Notes: generated from the letters alone by a model not told the origin. DNA of 17,020 nt from Arthrobacter sp. (GCA_030147325.1 JASLAA010000265.1:1-17020); one strand, 5' to 3'; shown: positions 1-7,367, counted from the first letter of the stretch. Numbers and translations: made by a program.

Positions 1-549
1 CTCGCGCTGAGGGTGCTCCTGTCGCTCGGCGTGGTCCTCGCGCTGCTCTTCGTGCTGCACCGGAAGGTCTCGAAGATCAACGGCAACCGCGCGGGAGCAG
101 GGCTCGTCTTCGTCGTGGCCCGCCAGGGCATCGGCGCCAAGGCGTCGATGGTGGTGGTCGACGCCGAGGGCACCCGCTTCTACCTCGGCGTGACCGAGCA
201 GTCGGTGTCGGTCCTCCACTCAGTGGCCGCACCGCGAGCGCTGCAGGCGGTGACGGAGCCCGACGGCGCCGGTGCCGTGGCACCCGTGCGCGCCGGCACG
301 TCTCCCGCTCCGCACCTGCTGCCGGCACCGATCACGATCGGGGAACCCGCCGACGCCCGTTTCGCCACGTCCCTGCGGCTGGCAACGGCTGTGCCGCCGG
401 GCGAGGCCGAGCCGGTGACGCGGCGCGCAGCACGTGCGGCCCGATCAGCGTCGCCGGCCCCGCACGCGGCACCCCTGCAGGGGTCCATCCTCTCGCCGGC
501 CACCTGGAAGCAGACCGCAGCCTTCCTGCGCCAGGGACGGGCGGGGTGA
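1..549 (+). CDS. fliO: FliO, flagellar export-apparatus assembly protein (5' partial)
   Basis: FliO is a small membrane protein that helps build the FliP/FliR core of the flagellar type III export gate. The reading frame is open to the first base of the window, and the membrane segment starts almost at once (ALRVLLSLGVVLALLFVL), so the true start is probably just upstream; a GTG at 13 is an alternative. After the single membrane helix comes a short basic stretch (HRKVSK) and a compact cytoplasmic domain of the FliO type, with the pattern VVARQGIGAKASMVVVDAEG followed by FYLGVTEQSVSVL. The C-terminal ~100 residues are Ala/Pro-rich and low in complexity. The TGA stop overlaps the fliP GTG start by four bases, implying translational coupling. 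The assignment rests on domain pattern plus position directly before fliP. Confidence 0.85.
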   Translation, partial: LALRVLLSLGVVLALLFVLHRKVSKINGNRAGAGLVFVVARQGIGAKASMVVVDAEGTRFYLGVTEQSVSVLHSVAAPRALQAVTEPDGAGAVAPVRAGTSPAPHLLPAPITIGEPADARFATSLRLATAVPPGEAEPVTRRAARAARSASPAPHAAPLQGSILSPATWKQTAAFLRQGRAG

Positions 550-1469
550 CGACGGCGGTCCTGCCGTCCTCGGGTGCGGCCCGGCCCGCACGGTCGACCC
601 GCACCGCAGGGCCGGCTTCCCCTGCGCGTGCGCACGTGTCCCGCGCGATCGCCCTGGCGGCCGCCGTCGTCCTCGTCGTCGTCGTCCTCCTCCTCGGTGC
701 TGCCTCCGGTCATGCGGGCGAGCTGGACCCCACCATCCCTGCGCCGGTCCAGCCGTCCGCGCCCGCCGACCCCGCAGCGCCCGTGGAACCCGGCAGCGAC
801 GACGGCCTGTCGATCGAGATCAACGGCGTCAACGGCGAGCCGAGCTCGGCCGTCCTGACCCTCATCGGCATCACGCTGCTGTCCGTGGCACCGGCCCTGC
901 TGCTGATGATGACGTCCTTCACGAAGATCTTCGTGGTCCTCGCGATGACGCGGAACGCCCTGTCCCTGCCGTCGATCCCACCCAATCAGGTGCTCGCGGG
1001 CCTGGCTCTGTTCCTGTCGCTGTTCATCATGGCCCCGGTCCTGACCCAGATCAACGACCTCGGCGTCCAGCCCTACCTCGAGGGTGCGACGACGTTCACC
1101 CAGGCCCTCGAGGACGGTGCCGCCCCGCTGCAGACCTTCATGCTGGCGCACACCCGCGAGGAGGATCTCGCCCTGATGACCCGTGCAGCGGGCCAGCCCA
1201 ACCCGGAGGACGCCTCGAGCGTCCCGTTGACCACGCTGATACCCGCGTTCATGATCTCCGAGCTGCGGGCCGCCTTCATCATCGGGTTCGTGATCTTCGT
1301 GCCGTTCCTCGTCATCGACCTCGTGGTGTCCGCGGCGCTGATGTCGATGGGCATGATGATGCTCCCCCCGGTCATGATCTCGCTGCCCTTCAAGATCCTG
1401 CTGTTCGTCCTCGTGGACGGTTGGGGGCTCATCATCACGGCTCTCATCAACAGCTACCAGGGCGGTTGA
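546..1469 (+). CDS. fliP: FliP, flagellar type III export gate protein
   Basis: FliP forms the central core of the export gate with FliQ and FliR in the inner membrane. The 307-residue product has a hydrophobic signal-like segment at residues ~33-50, a Pro/Ala-rich linker (~60-85), then the conserved core: LLMMTSFTKIFVVLAMTRNA at ~119-138, PPNQVLAGLALFLSLFIMAP at ~145-164, and the C-terminal signature from FMISELRAAFIIGFVIF (~235) through MMLPPVMISLPFKILLFVL (~271-289). FliP is usually made with a cleaved signal peptide, which fits. The GTG at 546 overlaps the fliO stop; an in-frame GTG at 636 (residue 31) would give a more conventional signal peptide with no ~30-residue pre-extension. fliQ follows after one base. 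Family identity is secure; the start is less certain. Confidence 0.95.
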   Translation: MTTAVLPSSGAARPARSTRTAGPASPARAHVSRAIALAAAVVLVVVVLLLGAASGHAGELDPTIPAPVQPSAPADPAAPVEPGSDDGLSIEINGVNGEPSSAVLTLIGITLLSVAPALLLMMTSFTKIFVVLAMTRNALSLPSIPPNQVLAGLALFLSLFIMAPVLTQINDLGVQPYLEGATTFTQALEDGAAPLQTFMLAHTREEDLALMTRAAGQPNPEDASSVPLTTLIPAFMISELRAAFIIGFVIFVPFLVIDLVVSAALMSMGMMMLPPVMISLPFKILLFVLVDGWGLIITALINSYQGG

Positions 1470-1470
1470 C

Positions 1471-1746
1471 GTGGACACCAACGCCGTCCTCGACATCGGC
1501 CTCGCAGGGATCTGGGCGGCAGCCAAGCTCTCCGCGCCCATCCTGCTCACCGCCCTCGTGGTCGGTTTCGCGATCTCGCTGCTGCAGTCCATCACCCAGA
1601 TCCAGGAAGTCACCCTCTCCTTCGTGCCGAAGGCCATCGCCGTGTGCGTGGCCCTGCTCGTCTGCGGCCACTGGATGATCGCCGAGATGATCTCGTTCAC
1701 CCACGAGATGTTCGGGCGCCTCCCCGGGCTCCTCGGGGGCGGCTGA
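1471..1746 (+). CDS. fliQ: FliQ, flagellar type III export gate protein
   Basis: FliQ is a small two-helix membrane protein that wraps around the FliP/FliR core of the export gate. The product is 91 residues, normal for the family, with two hydrophobic helices (~14-40 and ~52-75). The typical features PILLTALVVGFAISLLQSIT, the Q-rich QSITQIQEVTLSFVPK and the final GHWM segment are all present. GTG start is one base after the fliP TGA, and fliR begins one base after its stop, so it is an internal member of the fliOPQR-flhBA operon. Confidence 0.95.
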   Translation: MDTNAVLDIGLAGIWAAAKLSAPILLTALVVGFAISLLQSITQIQEVTLSFVPKAIAVCVALLVCGHWMIAEMISFTHEMFGRLPGLLGGG

Positions 1747-1747
1747 G

Positions 1748-2506
1748 ATGGAGATCGAGCTGGACCAGGCCCGGATCGAGGCCATCATGCTCGCCGGCGT
1801 GCGGATCGTCGCGTTCCTCGTGATCGCCCCGCCCTTCTCCTACAAGGGCATCCCCGCCCGCGTGAAGGCGATGCTCGCCGTCGGCCTGGCCCTCGCGGTG
1901 TCCCCCGAGGTCGCGGACGGCTATGTGACGGGAGGTACCGGCCAGTACATCGGAGCCCTGGTCCTCGAACTCGTGGTCGGGGCCGCCCTGGGTTTCCTCG
2001 TGCTCGTCGTCTTCTCCGCCGTCCAGTCCGCTGGAAGCCTGATCGACCTGTTCGGCGGATTCTCCCTGGCCCAGGGTTTCGATCCGCAGTCCATGGTCAA
2101 CGGCGCCCAGTTCGCCCGGCTGTTCCAGCTGACCGCGCTGACGCTGCTCTTCACCTCGGACGGCTACCAGCTCATCATCGGCGGCCTGGTCCGGACGTTC
2201 AGCGCACTGCCCCTGGGCGGCGGGCTGGATCTGGCGGAGCCCGCGGAGGCACTGACCTCGGCCGTCACCGGACTCTTCCTCGCTGCGGTGCAGATCGCCG
2301 GGCCGCTCATCGTGGTCCTCTTCCTGGCGGACGTCGGACTCGGGCTCCTGACGCGCGTGGCGCCCGCGCTCAATGCCTTCGCGCTCGGCTTCCCCCTCAA
2401 GATCTTCATCACGCTCAGCCTCGGCGGAGTGGTGTTCGTCGCGCTTCCGCGCGTGGTCTCGACCCTCGCGGACAGGGCCGCCGGCCTCCTGATGGGGGTG
2501 GGCTGA
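1748..2506 (+). CDS. fliR: FliR, flagellar type III export gate protein
   Basis: FliR is the third core component of the flagellar export gate and is structurally a FliP-FliQ-like hybrid. The product is 252 residues, close to the family norm, and has several membrane helices. Recognisable segments are the N-terminal RIVAFLVIAPPFS, the FliR-typical GSLIDLFGGFSLAQGFDPQS around residues 96-115, and LNAFALGFPLKIFITLSLG near 208-226 (the NxxxxGFPxK pattern). ATG follows the fliQ stop by one base, and flhB begins one base after its TGA. Confidence 0.95.
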   Translation: MEIELDQARIEAIMLAGVRIVAFLVIAPPFSYKGIPARVKAMLAVGLALAVSPEVADGYVTGGTGQYIGALVLELVVGAALGFLVLVVFSAVQSAGSLIDLFGGFSLAQGFDPQSMVNGAQFARLFQLTALTLLFTSDGYQLIIGGLVRTFSALPLGGGLDLAEPAEALTSAVTGLFLAAVQIAGPLIVVLFLADVGLGLLTRVAPALNAFALGFPLKIFITLSLGGVVFVALPRVVSTLADRAAGLLMGVG

Positions 2507-2507
2507 C

Positions 2508-3608
2508 ATGGCGGAGGACTCCGGCGAGAAGACCGAGCAGGCCACCGACAAGCGGATGAAGGACGTCCGCTCCAAGGGCCAGCTCGCCAAATCCGAGGAC
2601 TTCACGGCGTGGATCGGCGTGGGAGCGGCGGCGGTCATGCTGCCGTCCGTCATCTCCCGCGCTGCGGACGCCACCACCGAGCAACTCGTGCGGGCGGCCG
2701 ACACCATCGCGGATCCGGACCCGGCGGGTGCGCTGGACGCCCTCGCCGACGGTGGGGCCTCGTTGGCCGGGATCCTCGGCCCTTTCCTCGGTGTGCTGCT
2801 CGTGGCCGTGCTCGGCACGGCCGCGCTCCAGGGTGGCATCCACGTGAAGAAGTTCGCCGGCAAGTTCGAGCAGTTCAACGTCATCAACGGCATCAAGCGC
2901 ATCCTCGGTACCCAGGCCCTCTGGCAGGGGGTGAAGGCTCTCCTGAAGACCGGTGTCGTCGCGGTGGTGCTCGTCGTCGTGGTGCAGAACCTCATGCCCG
3001 TCCTGATGGCGGCCGGCGGACTGTCCGTGGCGTCACTGCTGAACACCGCCGGTACCGGCACGGCCGCGCTCCTGCAGGCAGCCGTCGTCGCCGGTCTCGC
3101 ACTGGCTGCACTGGACGTGCTCGTGGTCATGCGCCGCAACCGGAAGAAGACCCGCATGACCAAGAAGGAGGTCAAGGACGAGAACAAGAACTCCGACGGC
3201 GACCCCCTCATCAAGTCCCAGCGACGCGCCCGCCAGCTGGCGATGAGCCGGAACCGGATGATCGCCGCGGTCAGTGGATCCGACGTCGTCCTGGTCAACC
3301 CGACGCACGTCGCCGTCGCGCTGAAGTACGAACCGGGGCGCTCGGCGCCACGCGTCGTGGCCAAGGGCGCCGGCACCATCGCGGCGAGGATCCGGGAGGA
3401 AGCGGAGAAGAAGCACGTGCCGATGGTCTCCGACATCCCGCTGGCCCGGGCGCTGCACGCAGCGTGCGAGCTCGGCGAGGAGATCCCGTTCGAGAACTAC
3501 GACCAGGTGGCCCGCATCCTGGCATTCGTCATGTCCCTCAGGACCAGGGGAGCCGCCCGCGGCCTCCACACCCTGCCCGTCCGACCCGCAGCCGCCGGAG
3601 GCTTCTAG
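2508..3608 (+). CDS. flhB: FlhB, flagellar export gate substrate-specificity switch
   Basis: FlhB is the membrane-anchored export component that switches substrate specificity from rod/hook to filament by cleaving itself between Asn and Pro of an NPTH motif. The 366-residue product starts with the family hallmark (EKTEQATDKRMKDVRSKGQ at residues 7-25), then membrane helices over ~30-215, the basic linker ending in DGDPLIKSQRRARQ, and the autocleavage motif N264-P265-T266-H267 inside VLVNPTHVAVALKY. The C-terminal cytoplasmic domain is complete (PLARALHAACELGEEIPFEN), followed by a ~20-residue Ala/Pro tail. It lies one base after fliR and three bases before flhA. The cleavage residues are intact, so it should be functional. 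Confidence 0.96.
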   Translation: MAEDSGEKTEQATDKRMKDVRSKGQLAKSEDFTAWIGVGAAAVMLPSVISRAADATTEQLVRAADTIADPDPAGALDALADGGASLAGILGPFLGVLLVAVLGTAALQGGIHVKKFAGKFEQFNVINGIKRILGTQALWQGVKALLKTGVVAVVLVVVVQNLMPVLMAAGGLSVASLLNTAGTGTAALLQAAVVAGLALAALDVLVVMRRNRKKTRMTKKEVKDENKNSDGDPLIKSQRRARQLAMSRNRMIAAVSGSDVVLVNPTHVAVALKYEPGRSAPRVVAKGAGTIAARIREEAEKKHVPMVSDIPLARALHAACELGEEIPFENYDQVARILAFVMSLRTRGAARGLHTLPVRPAAAGGF

Positions 3609-3611
3609 ACC

Positions 3612-5660
3612 ATGCGCTCATCCCTCCCCAAGTTCCTCGTACCCGTCGGCGTCGTCGGCATCATCCTGCTCCTGGTGGTGCCGGTGTCATCGGTGCTGCT
3701 GGACATGCTGATCATCGTGAACATCCTGCTGGCACTCGTGATCCTGCTGAACACCATGTTCATCCGGAAGCCGCTGGACTTCTCGGTGTTCCCGTCGCTG
3801 CTGCTCGTCGCGACGCTGTTCCGCCTGGGGCTCAACGTCGCCTCGACCCGCCTCGTCCTCGGCGACGGATATGCGGGCGAGGTCATCGAGGCTTTCGGCC
3901 ATGTCGCCGTCGGCGGCTCGATCATCATCGGTGCCGTCGTCTTCCTGATCCTCGTGGTGATCCAGTTCGTCGTGGTCACCAAGGGGGCCGAGCGTGTCGC
4001 CGAGGTGGGGGCGCGCTTCACCCTCGACGCGATGCCCGGCAAGCAGATGGCCATCGACGCCGACCTGAACGCCGGACTGATCACGGACACGCAGGCCCGC
4101 GAACGCCGGGCGGAGGTCTCCGCCGAAGCGGACTTCTACGGAGCCATGGACGGTGCGTCGAAGTTCGTCAAGGGCGATGCCATCGCGGGCATCATCATCA
4201 TCATCATCAACCTGGTCGGTGGCATCGCGATCGGCATGCTGCAGGACGGCCTCCCCGTCGGCGAGGCCCTGAGCACCTACGGGCTCCTGACCATCGGTGA
4301 CGGACTCGTCACCCAGATCCCGGCACTGCTCATGGCGGTGTCGACCGGCATGATCGTGACGCGCTCCAATGCCGAGGCGGACATGGGCTCGACGGCGGCC
4401 CAGCAGCTCGGTCAGTCGCAGAACGCCCTGCGGATCGCAGGAGCTGCGGCGATCGTGATGGCACTCATCCCGGGTATGCCGAAGCTGCCGTTCATCGTGG
4501 TCGGCGCGGGTCTCATCGTCATCGCGCAAAGACTCAAGAAGTCCGACGACGACGCCCGCGACGCGGCGGCCGTCCTGGAGGCGGAGGCCACGGCGCCGTC
4601 GACGGACAGCACGGACGACCTGCTGGAACAGATGCGCGTCCATGCCCTCGAGGTGCTGCTCGCGCCGGACCTCGTGGACGTCGTCACCGGGGCCCCCGAC
4701 GATCTCCTCGGCCGGGTCCGGGCGCTGCGTCGGAAGATCGCCCTGGAACTGGGCGTCGTCGTCCCTCCGGTGAGGACGAGGGACAGCATCGACCTTCCCC
4801 CCGCCACCTACGTCATCAAGATCGCCGGTGTCGAGGCAGGCCGCGGGGAGGCCCCCCGCGGCAAGGTCCTCGCGCTGGGGGAGAACCTCGCGCACCTGCC
4901 CGGCACGGCCGTCGTCGAGCCCGTCTTCGGACTCGCGGGCAAGTGGGTCCCCTCCGAACTGCGGCACAACGCAGAGCTGTCCGGCGCGACGGTGATCGAC
5001 AGAGTGTCCGTGCTCGTGACCCACCTGTCCTCGGTGATCACGGCGAACGCCGCCCGGCTGCTCTCCCGGGAGGATGTCCGGGTCCTGACCGACGGTGTCC
5101 GCCAGGTCAACCCGTCGGCGGTGGAGGAGCTCGTCCCCGGGCTGCTGTCCCTTGCGGAGGTACAGCGCGTGCTCCAGGGACTGCTGTCCGAGCAGGTGCC
5201 GATCAACGACCTCGCCCGGATCTTCGAGGCGCTGACGCTGAAGGCGAAGTCGTCGTCGGAGCCGGAGGGGCTCGTCGAGGCGGCGAGGCTCGCGCTCGGG
5301 CCGGCCGTCATCCAGCAGTACCTGGACAGCGCGCTGTTGCGCGTCATCATGATCGACCCGTTGCTGGAGCAGGCGATGCTCGAAGGACTGCGCCCTTCCG
5401 ATCAGGGCACGCAGATCCTCCTGGACCCGGCCCGGACCGAGGCGGTGCTGGCGTCGGTCAGGACCTCCGCCGCGGACGCCGAGTCCGCGGGACACAACGC
5501 GGTCCTGGTGTGCGCACCGGCGCTGCGTCCCGCACTGAGGCGGCTCGTGGGGCCGCAGGCGGCAGGCCTGCCGGTGCTGTCCTACCAGGAGGTCACCAGT
5601 GCCGACGTCGCCATCGAGACCGTAGGAGTGGTCCGTGCCGGCTCAGCTATTTCATCTTGA
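3612..5660 (+). CDS. flhA: FlhA, flagellar type III export ring protein
   Basis: FlhA forms the nonameric ring of the export gate, using proton-motive force and docking chaperone-substrate complexes on its cytoplasmic domain. The 682-residue product has the family length. Eight-helix membrane half is residues ~8-307, containing the FHIPEP signature around 129-158 (ERVAEVGARFTLDAMPGKQ, then MAIDADLNAGLI). An acidic/Ala linker at ~308-336 leads into the soluble C-terminal domain, including NPSAVEELVPGLLSLAEVQR and a LTLKAKSS segment. A run of six ATC codons at 4191-4208 encodes poly-Ile in a membrane helix. The start ATG is three bases after the flhB stop. The 3' end overlaps the next gene by 26 bases. 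Confidence 0.96.
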   Translation: MRSSLPKFLVPVGVVGIILLLVVPVSSVLLDMLIIVNILLALVILLNTMFIRKPLDFSVFPSLLLVATLFRLGLNVASTRLVLGDGYAGEVIEAFGHVAVGGSIIIGAVVFLILVVIQFVVVTKGAERVAEVGARFTLDAMPGKQMAIDADLNAGLITDTQARERRAEVSAEADFYGAMDGASKFVKGDAIAGIIIIIINLVGGIAIGMLQDGLPVGEALSTYGLLTIGDGLVTQIPALLMAVSTGMIVTRSNAEADMGSTAAQQLGQSQNALRIAGAAAIVMALIPGMPKLPFIVVGAGLIVIAQRLKKSDDDARDAAAVLEAEATAPSTDSTDDLLEQMRVHALEVLLAPDLVDVVTGAPDDLLGRVRALRRKIALELGVVVPPVRTRDSIDLPPATYVIKIAGVEAGRGEAPRGKVLALGENLAHLPGTAVVEPVFGLAGKWVPSELRHNAELSGATVIDRVSVLVTHLSSVITANAARLLSREDVRVLTDGVRQVNPSAVEELVPGLLSLAEVQRVLQGLLSEQVPINDLARIFEALTLKAKSSSEPEGLVEAARLALGPAVIQQYLDSALLRVIMIDPLLEQAMLEGLRPSDQGTQILLDPARTEAVLASVRTSAADAESAGHNAVLVCAPALRPALRRLVGPQAAGLPVLSYQEVTSADVAIETVGVVRAGSAISS

Positions 5661-6681
5661 AGGTCCCTCACTCGAGGACCTGAAAGCGCAGGCCGCGGCA
5701 CTGTACGGGTCGCGGGCGCTCATCGTGTCCGCCGAACTCGTGACGGTCGGGGGCATCCGGGGCGTCTTCGCCCGGAAGCACTACGAGATCGTGGTCGAGG
5801 TCCCGGAGTGCGACGACGCTTTGGCCGGTGCCCGTCCACGGGGTCGGCGGAGCGTGATCCCGCCGTCGGCGGGGATCGACGCCCTGGTGCAGCAGGCCGA
5901 GTTGGACGAAGTGCGTCTCACCGGGAGCCGACCCGGAACCAGGACCGGAACAGGCGAGCAGGGTGGGCGGACGGGGGAGCAGCCGGCGGCTGCCGTCTCC
6001 ACCGATTCGGGGCTGTTCGCAGCACTGATGGATGACCTGACGTTCGCAACGGAGTCGTCATCGGGTTCCGCCGATCCCACGGCGGTGCCCGAACTCCCCG
6101 GCAGGGTGGTGGCGGCACCGGACCGGGCTCGGGCCCCCGTGGTCCTGCGCGCACCGGGGGATCTCGTGGTCGTCGTCGGCGCACCGGCCGCGGCCTGGGA
6201 AGTGGTCCAGTCGATGGTGGCGGCTCTCGGCGGGGGAGCGACGGCAGCCGTCGCAGTGGCGGGGCCGGCGAGCTGGGTCTCTCCGGATGCCATGCGGATC
6301 GAGGACCGACTGGACGCGAACACGGCCCGAGCATCCGGGGTTGACGGCGGCCATCCCGTCTTCCTCGCGCTGCACACCGCCGACGCGGTGGCGGATGCCC
6401 GAGTGCTGAGCGTGCTGATTCCCGACCAGGTGTGGCTCGCCGTGGACGCCGGACGCAAGGAAGCGGATACGGCTGCGTGGGTCGGGGCCCTGACCAGGAG
6501 CATGGAGCATGTCGGCATCACGCCGGCAGGCCTGGCCGTCGTCGGCTCCTCGACGACGGCGACGCCCGAGACGGTCCAGGCACTGGGCCTGCCCGTCGGG
6601 TGGCAGGACGGCCGCATACCTTTCGAACGCCGCCGCAGCCCTGCCGGTCGACGCCGAGCCGACCGAGGCGGGATAGGGTGA
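5635..6681 (+). CDS. FlhF-like protein with a degenerate GTPase domain
   Basis: The 348-residue product sits where flhF usually follows flhA. Its N-terminus (residues ~7-56: EGPSLEDLKAQAAALYGSRA, ILVSAEL-type strand, then GGIRGVFARKHYEIVVEV) matches the pattern of the FlhF N-terminal domain. After an Ala/Gly/Thr linker (~60-165) there is a domain with the outline of an SRP-type GTPase: strand VVVVG at 178-182, FLALHTAD at 243-250, PDQVWLAVDAGRKEADTAAW at 263-282, GLAVVGSS at 299-306, and GLPVGWQDGRIPF at 318-330. The nucleotide motifs are lost: the P-loop position reads GAPAAAWE with no GKT, DTAG reads HTAD, and TKxD reads VGSS. It therefore probably cannot bind GTP like FlhF. GTG start has a good TAGGAG site six bases upstream and overlaps flhA by 26 bases. 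I see the resemblance; function is inferred to be flagellar. Confidence 0.7.
   Translation: MPAQLFHLEGPSLEDLKAQAAALYGSRALIVSAELVTVGGIRGVFARKHYEIVVEVPECDDALAGARPRGRRSVIPPSAGIDALVQQAELDEVRLTGSRPGTRTGTGEQGGRTGEQPAAAVSTDSGLFAALMDDLTFATESSSGSADPTAVPELPGRVVAAPDRARAPVVLRAPGDLVVVVGAPAAAWEVVQSMVAALGGGATAAVAVAGPASWVSPDAMRIEDRLDANTARASGVDGGHPVFLALHTADAVADARVLSVLIPDQVWLAVDAGRKEADTAAWVGALTRSMEHVGITPAGLAVVGSSTTATPETVQALGLPVGWQDGRIPFERRRSPAGRRRADRGGIG
6674..6679 (+). promoter_or_regulatory. -10 box for a leaderless csrA transcript (candidate)
   Basis: TAGGGT (TANNNT) lies exactly six bases before the csrA GTG, with GAAGCC between. This spacing would put the transcription start on the G of GTG, giving a leaderless mRNA. 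It sits inside the last codons of the upstream FlhF-like gene, so csrA may be expressed independently of the flagellar operon. No clear -35 was seen. The same layout recurs at four other genes here. Confidence 0.45.
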
Positions 6682-6685
6682 AGCC

Positions 6686-6967
6686 GTGCTTGTTCTAACA
6701 CGAAAGATCGGCGAGCAGATCCTGATCGGCGACGACATCGTCATCACGGTGCTGGATTCCCGCGGTGACGGGATCCGCATCGGTATCGATGCTCCGCGGG
6801 GAGTCAAGATCCAGCGGGAAGAGGTCCTCCGTGCGGTGACGGAGGCGAACCTGGCTGCCGCGGCGGCTGACGCCGAGGGCGCCGAAGCGCTGAAGGCGCT
6901 CCTGCAGTCCGGCGCGGTGGTCGTCGACGGCGCGGCGCAGACGAAACGCGCGACCGACGACGCCTGA
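6686..6967 (+). CDS. csrA: CsrA, carbon storage / flagellin translation regulator
   Basis: CsrA is a dimeric RNA-binding protein that blocks translation by binding GGA motifs near ribosome-binding sites; in flagellated Gram-positives it controls flagellin and is antagonised by FliW. Residues 1-61 match the family without gaps (MLVLTRKIGEQILIGDDIVI, then RIGIDAPRGVKIQREEVLRA), including the RNA-contact residues L4, R6 and R44. The 93-residue product has an extra Ala-rich C-terminal tail of ~32 residues compared with the 61 of E. coli CsrA. GTG start is four bases after the preceding stop. No fliW is visible in the window. The last codons and stop are part of an imperfect 24-bp tandem duplication. 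Confidence 0.95.
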   Translation: MLVLTRKIGEQILIGDDIVITVLDSRGDGIRIGIDAPRGVKIQREEVLRAVTEANLAAAAADAEGAEALKALLQSGAVVVDGAAQTKRATDDA

Positions 6968-6997
6968 CAACGTGCGACCGACGGCGCCTAACAGAGT
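6950..6997 (+). repeat. Imperfect tandem duplication spanning the csrA stop
   Basis: Two adjacent 24-base units (6950-6973 and 6974-6997) match at 20 of 24 positions. Both begin with GCGACCGACG and each carries an in-frame stop codon of the csrA type, TGA in the first copy and TAA in the second. The second copy lies outside csrA. The duplication probably arose by slippage or unequal exchange at the gene end. Confidence 0.7.
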
Positions 6998-7028
6998 CCG
7001 GGCAGCGACGCGAGCGACCCGGCGGACT
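6995..7028 (+). terminator. Weak hairpin after csrA (possible operon terminator)
   Basis: AGTCCGGG at 6995-7002 can pair with CCC (7018-7020) and GGACT (7024-7028), with a three-base bulge between the two pairing blocks. It lies 27 bases after the csrA stop and is the only hairpin seen there. There is no T-run, so a terminator role is only a suggestion; read-through to the next gene is possible. Confidence 0.3.
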
Positions 7029-7037
7029 CGATTCCCG

Positions 7038-7067
7038 TTGCCGCCCGGAAAGAGCGCGACCTAGCCT
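7038..7067 (+). promoter_or_regulatory. Candidate promoter for the 80-aa protein gene
   Basis: TTGCCG (7038-7043) and TAGCCT (7062-7067) are separated by 18 bases and resemble a housekeeping -35/-10 pair. The predicted start, about seven bases downstream, would leave a short leader holding the GGAGGT ribosome-binding site at 7093-7098. The match is by eye only. Confidence 0.4.
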
Positions 7068-7103
7068 GACTGCACCTGTCCACACCACGTATGGAGGTGC
7101 CTC

Positions 7104-7346
7104 ATGGCAACTGGAGAAACCGGGTTCGACGACGTCTCGTTCGACCTCATCTCGCTGCAGTACCACTCGCTCAAGGCCGGTCATGACTACGGCCAGTACG
7201 TCCGTGACGCCCGCAATGCGGGGCGCGACGACATCGCCGACTTCTTCGAGCAGGTCATGGCGCAGGATTCCGAGCGCGCCGCGAAGTGCCATGCTTTCCT
7301 CGGCGAGCTGACGTCGTCCTCGGAGTCGGGTCCTGCGATGAGTTGA
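7104..7346 (+). CDS. Small conserved-looking protein of unknown function (80 aa)
   Basis: An 80-residue acidic, mostly helical protein that I do not recognise as a named family. It begins MATGETGFDDVSFDLISLQY and continues with two likely amphipathic helices (about residues 18-37 and 43-68) rich in D/E/R with aromatic residues and one Cys near residue 63. The SLKAGHDYGQYVRDAR and DFFEQVMAQDSERAAKCH pattern resembles half of a helical-bundle (ferritin-like) protein, but this is weak. Its start is well supported: GGAGGT lies five bases before the ATG, and codon use matches its neighbours. It has its own candidate promoter and is followed by a strong hairpin, so it looks like a single-gene unit rather than part of the flagellar operon. 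No signal peptide or membrane segment is visible. Confidence 0.75.
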   Translation: MATGETGFDDVSFDLISLQYHSLKAGHDYGQYVRDARNAGRDDIADFFEQVMAQDSERAAKCHAFLGELTSSSESGPAMS

Positions 7347-7367
7347 TCCGCACCGGCGCAGCTCCGA

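Noticed and set aside
180..5495. Long minus-strand open frames opposite fliO-flhA (for example 180-1700, 1697-3436, 3687-5495)
   Set aside because: They lie antisense to well-identified flagellar genes, have Arg/Gly/Asp-rich low-complexity products with no recognisable domain, and are expected by chance in high-GC coding DNA.
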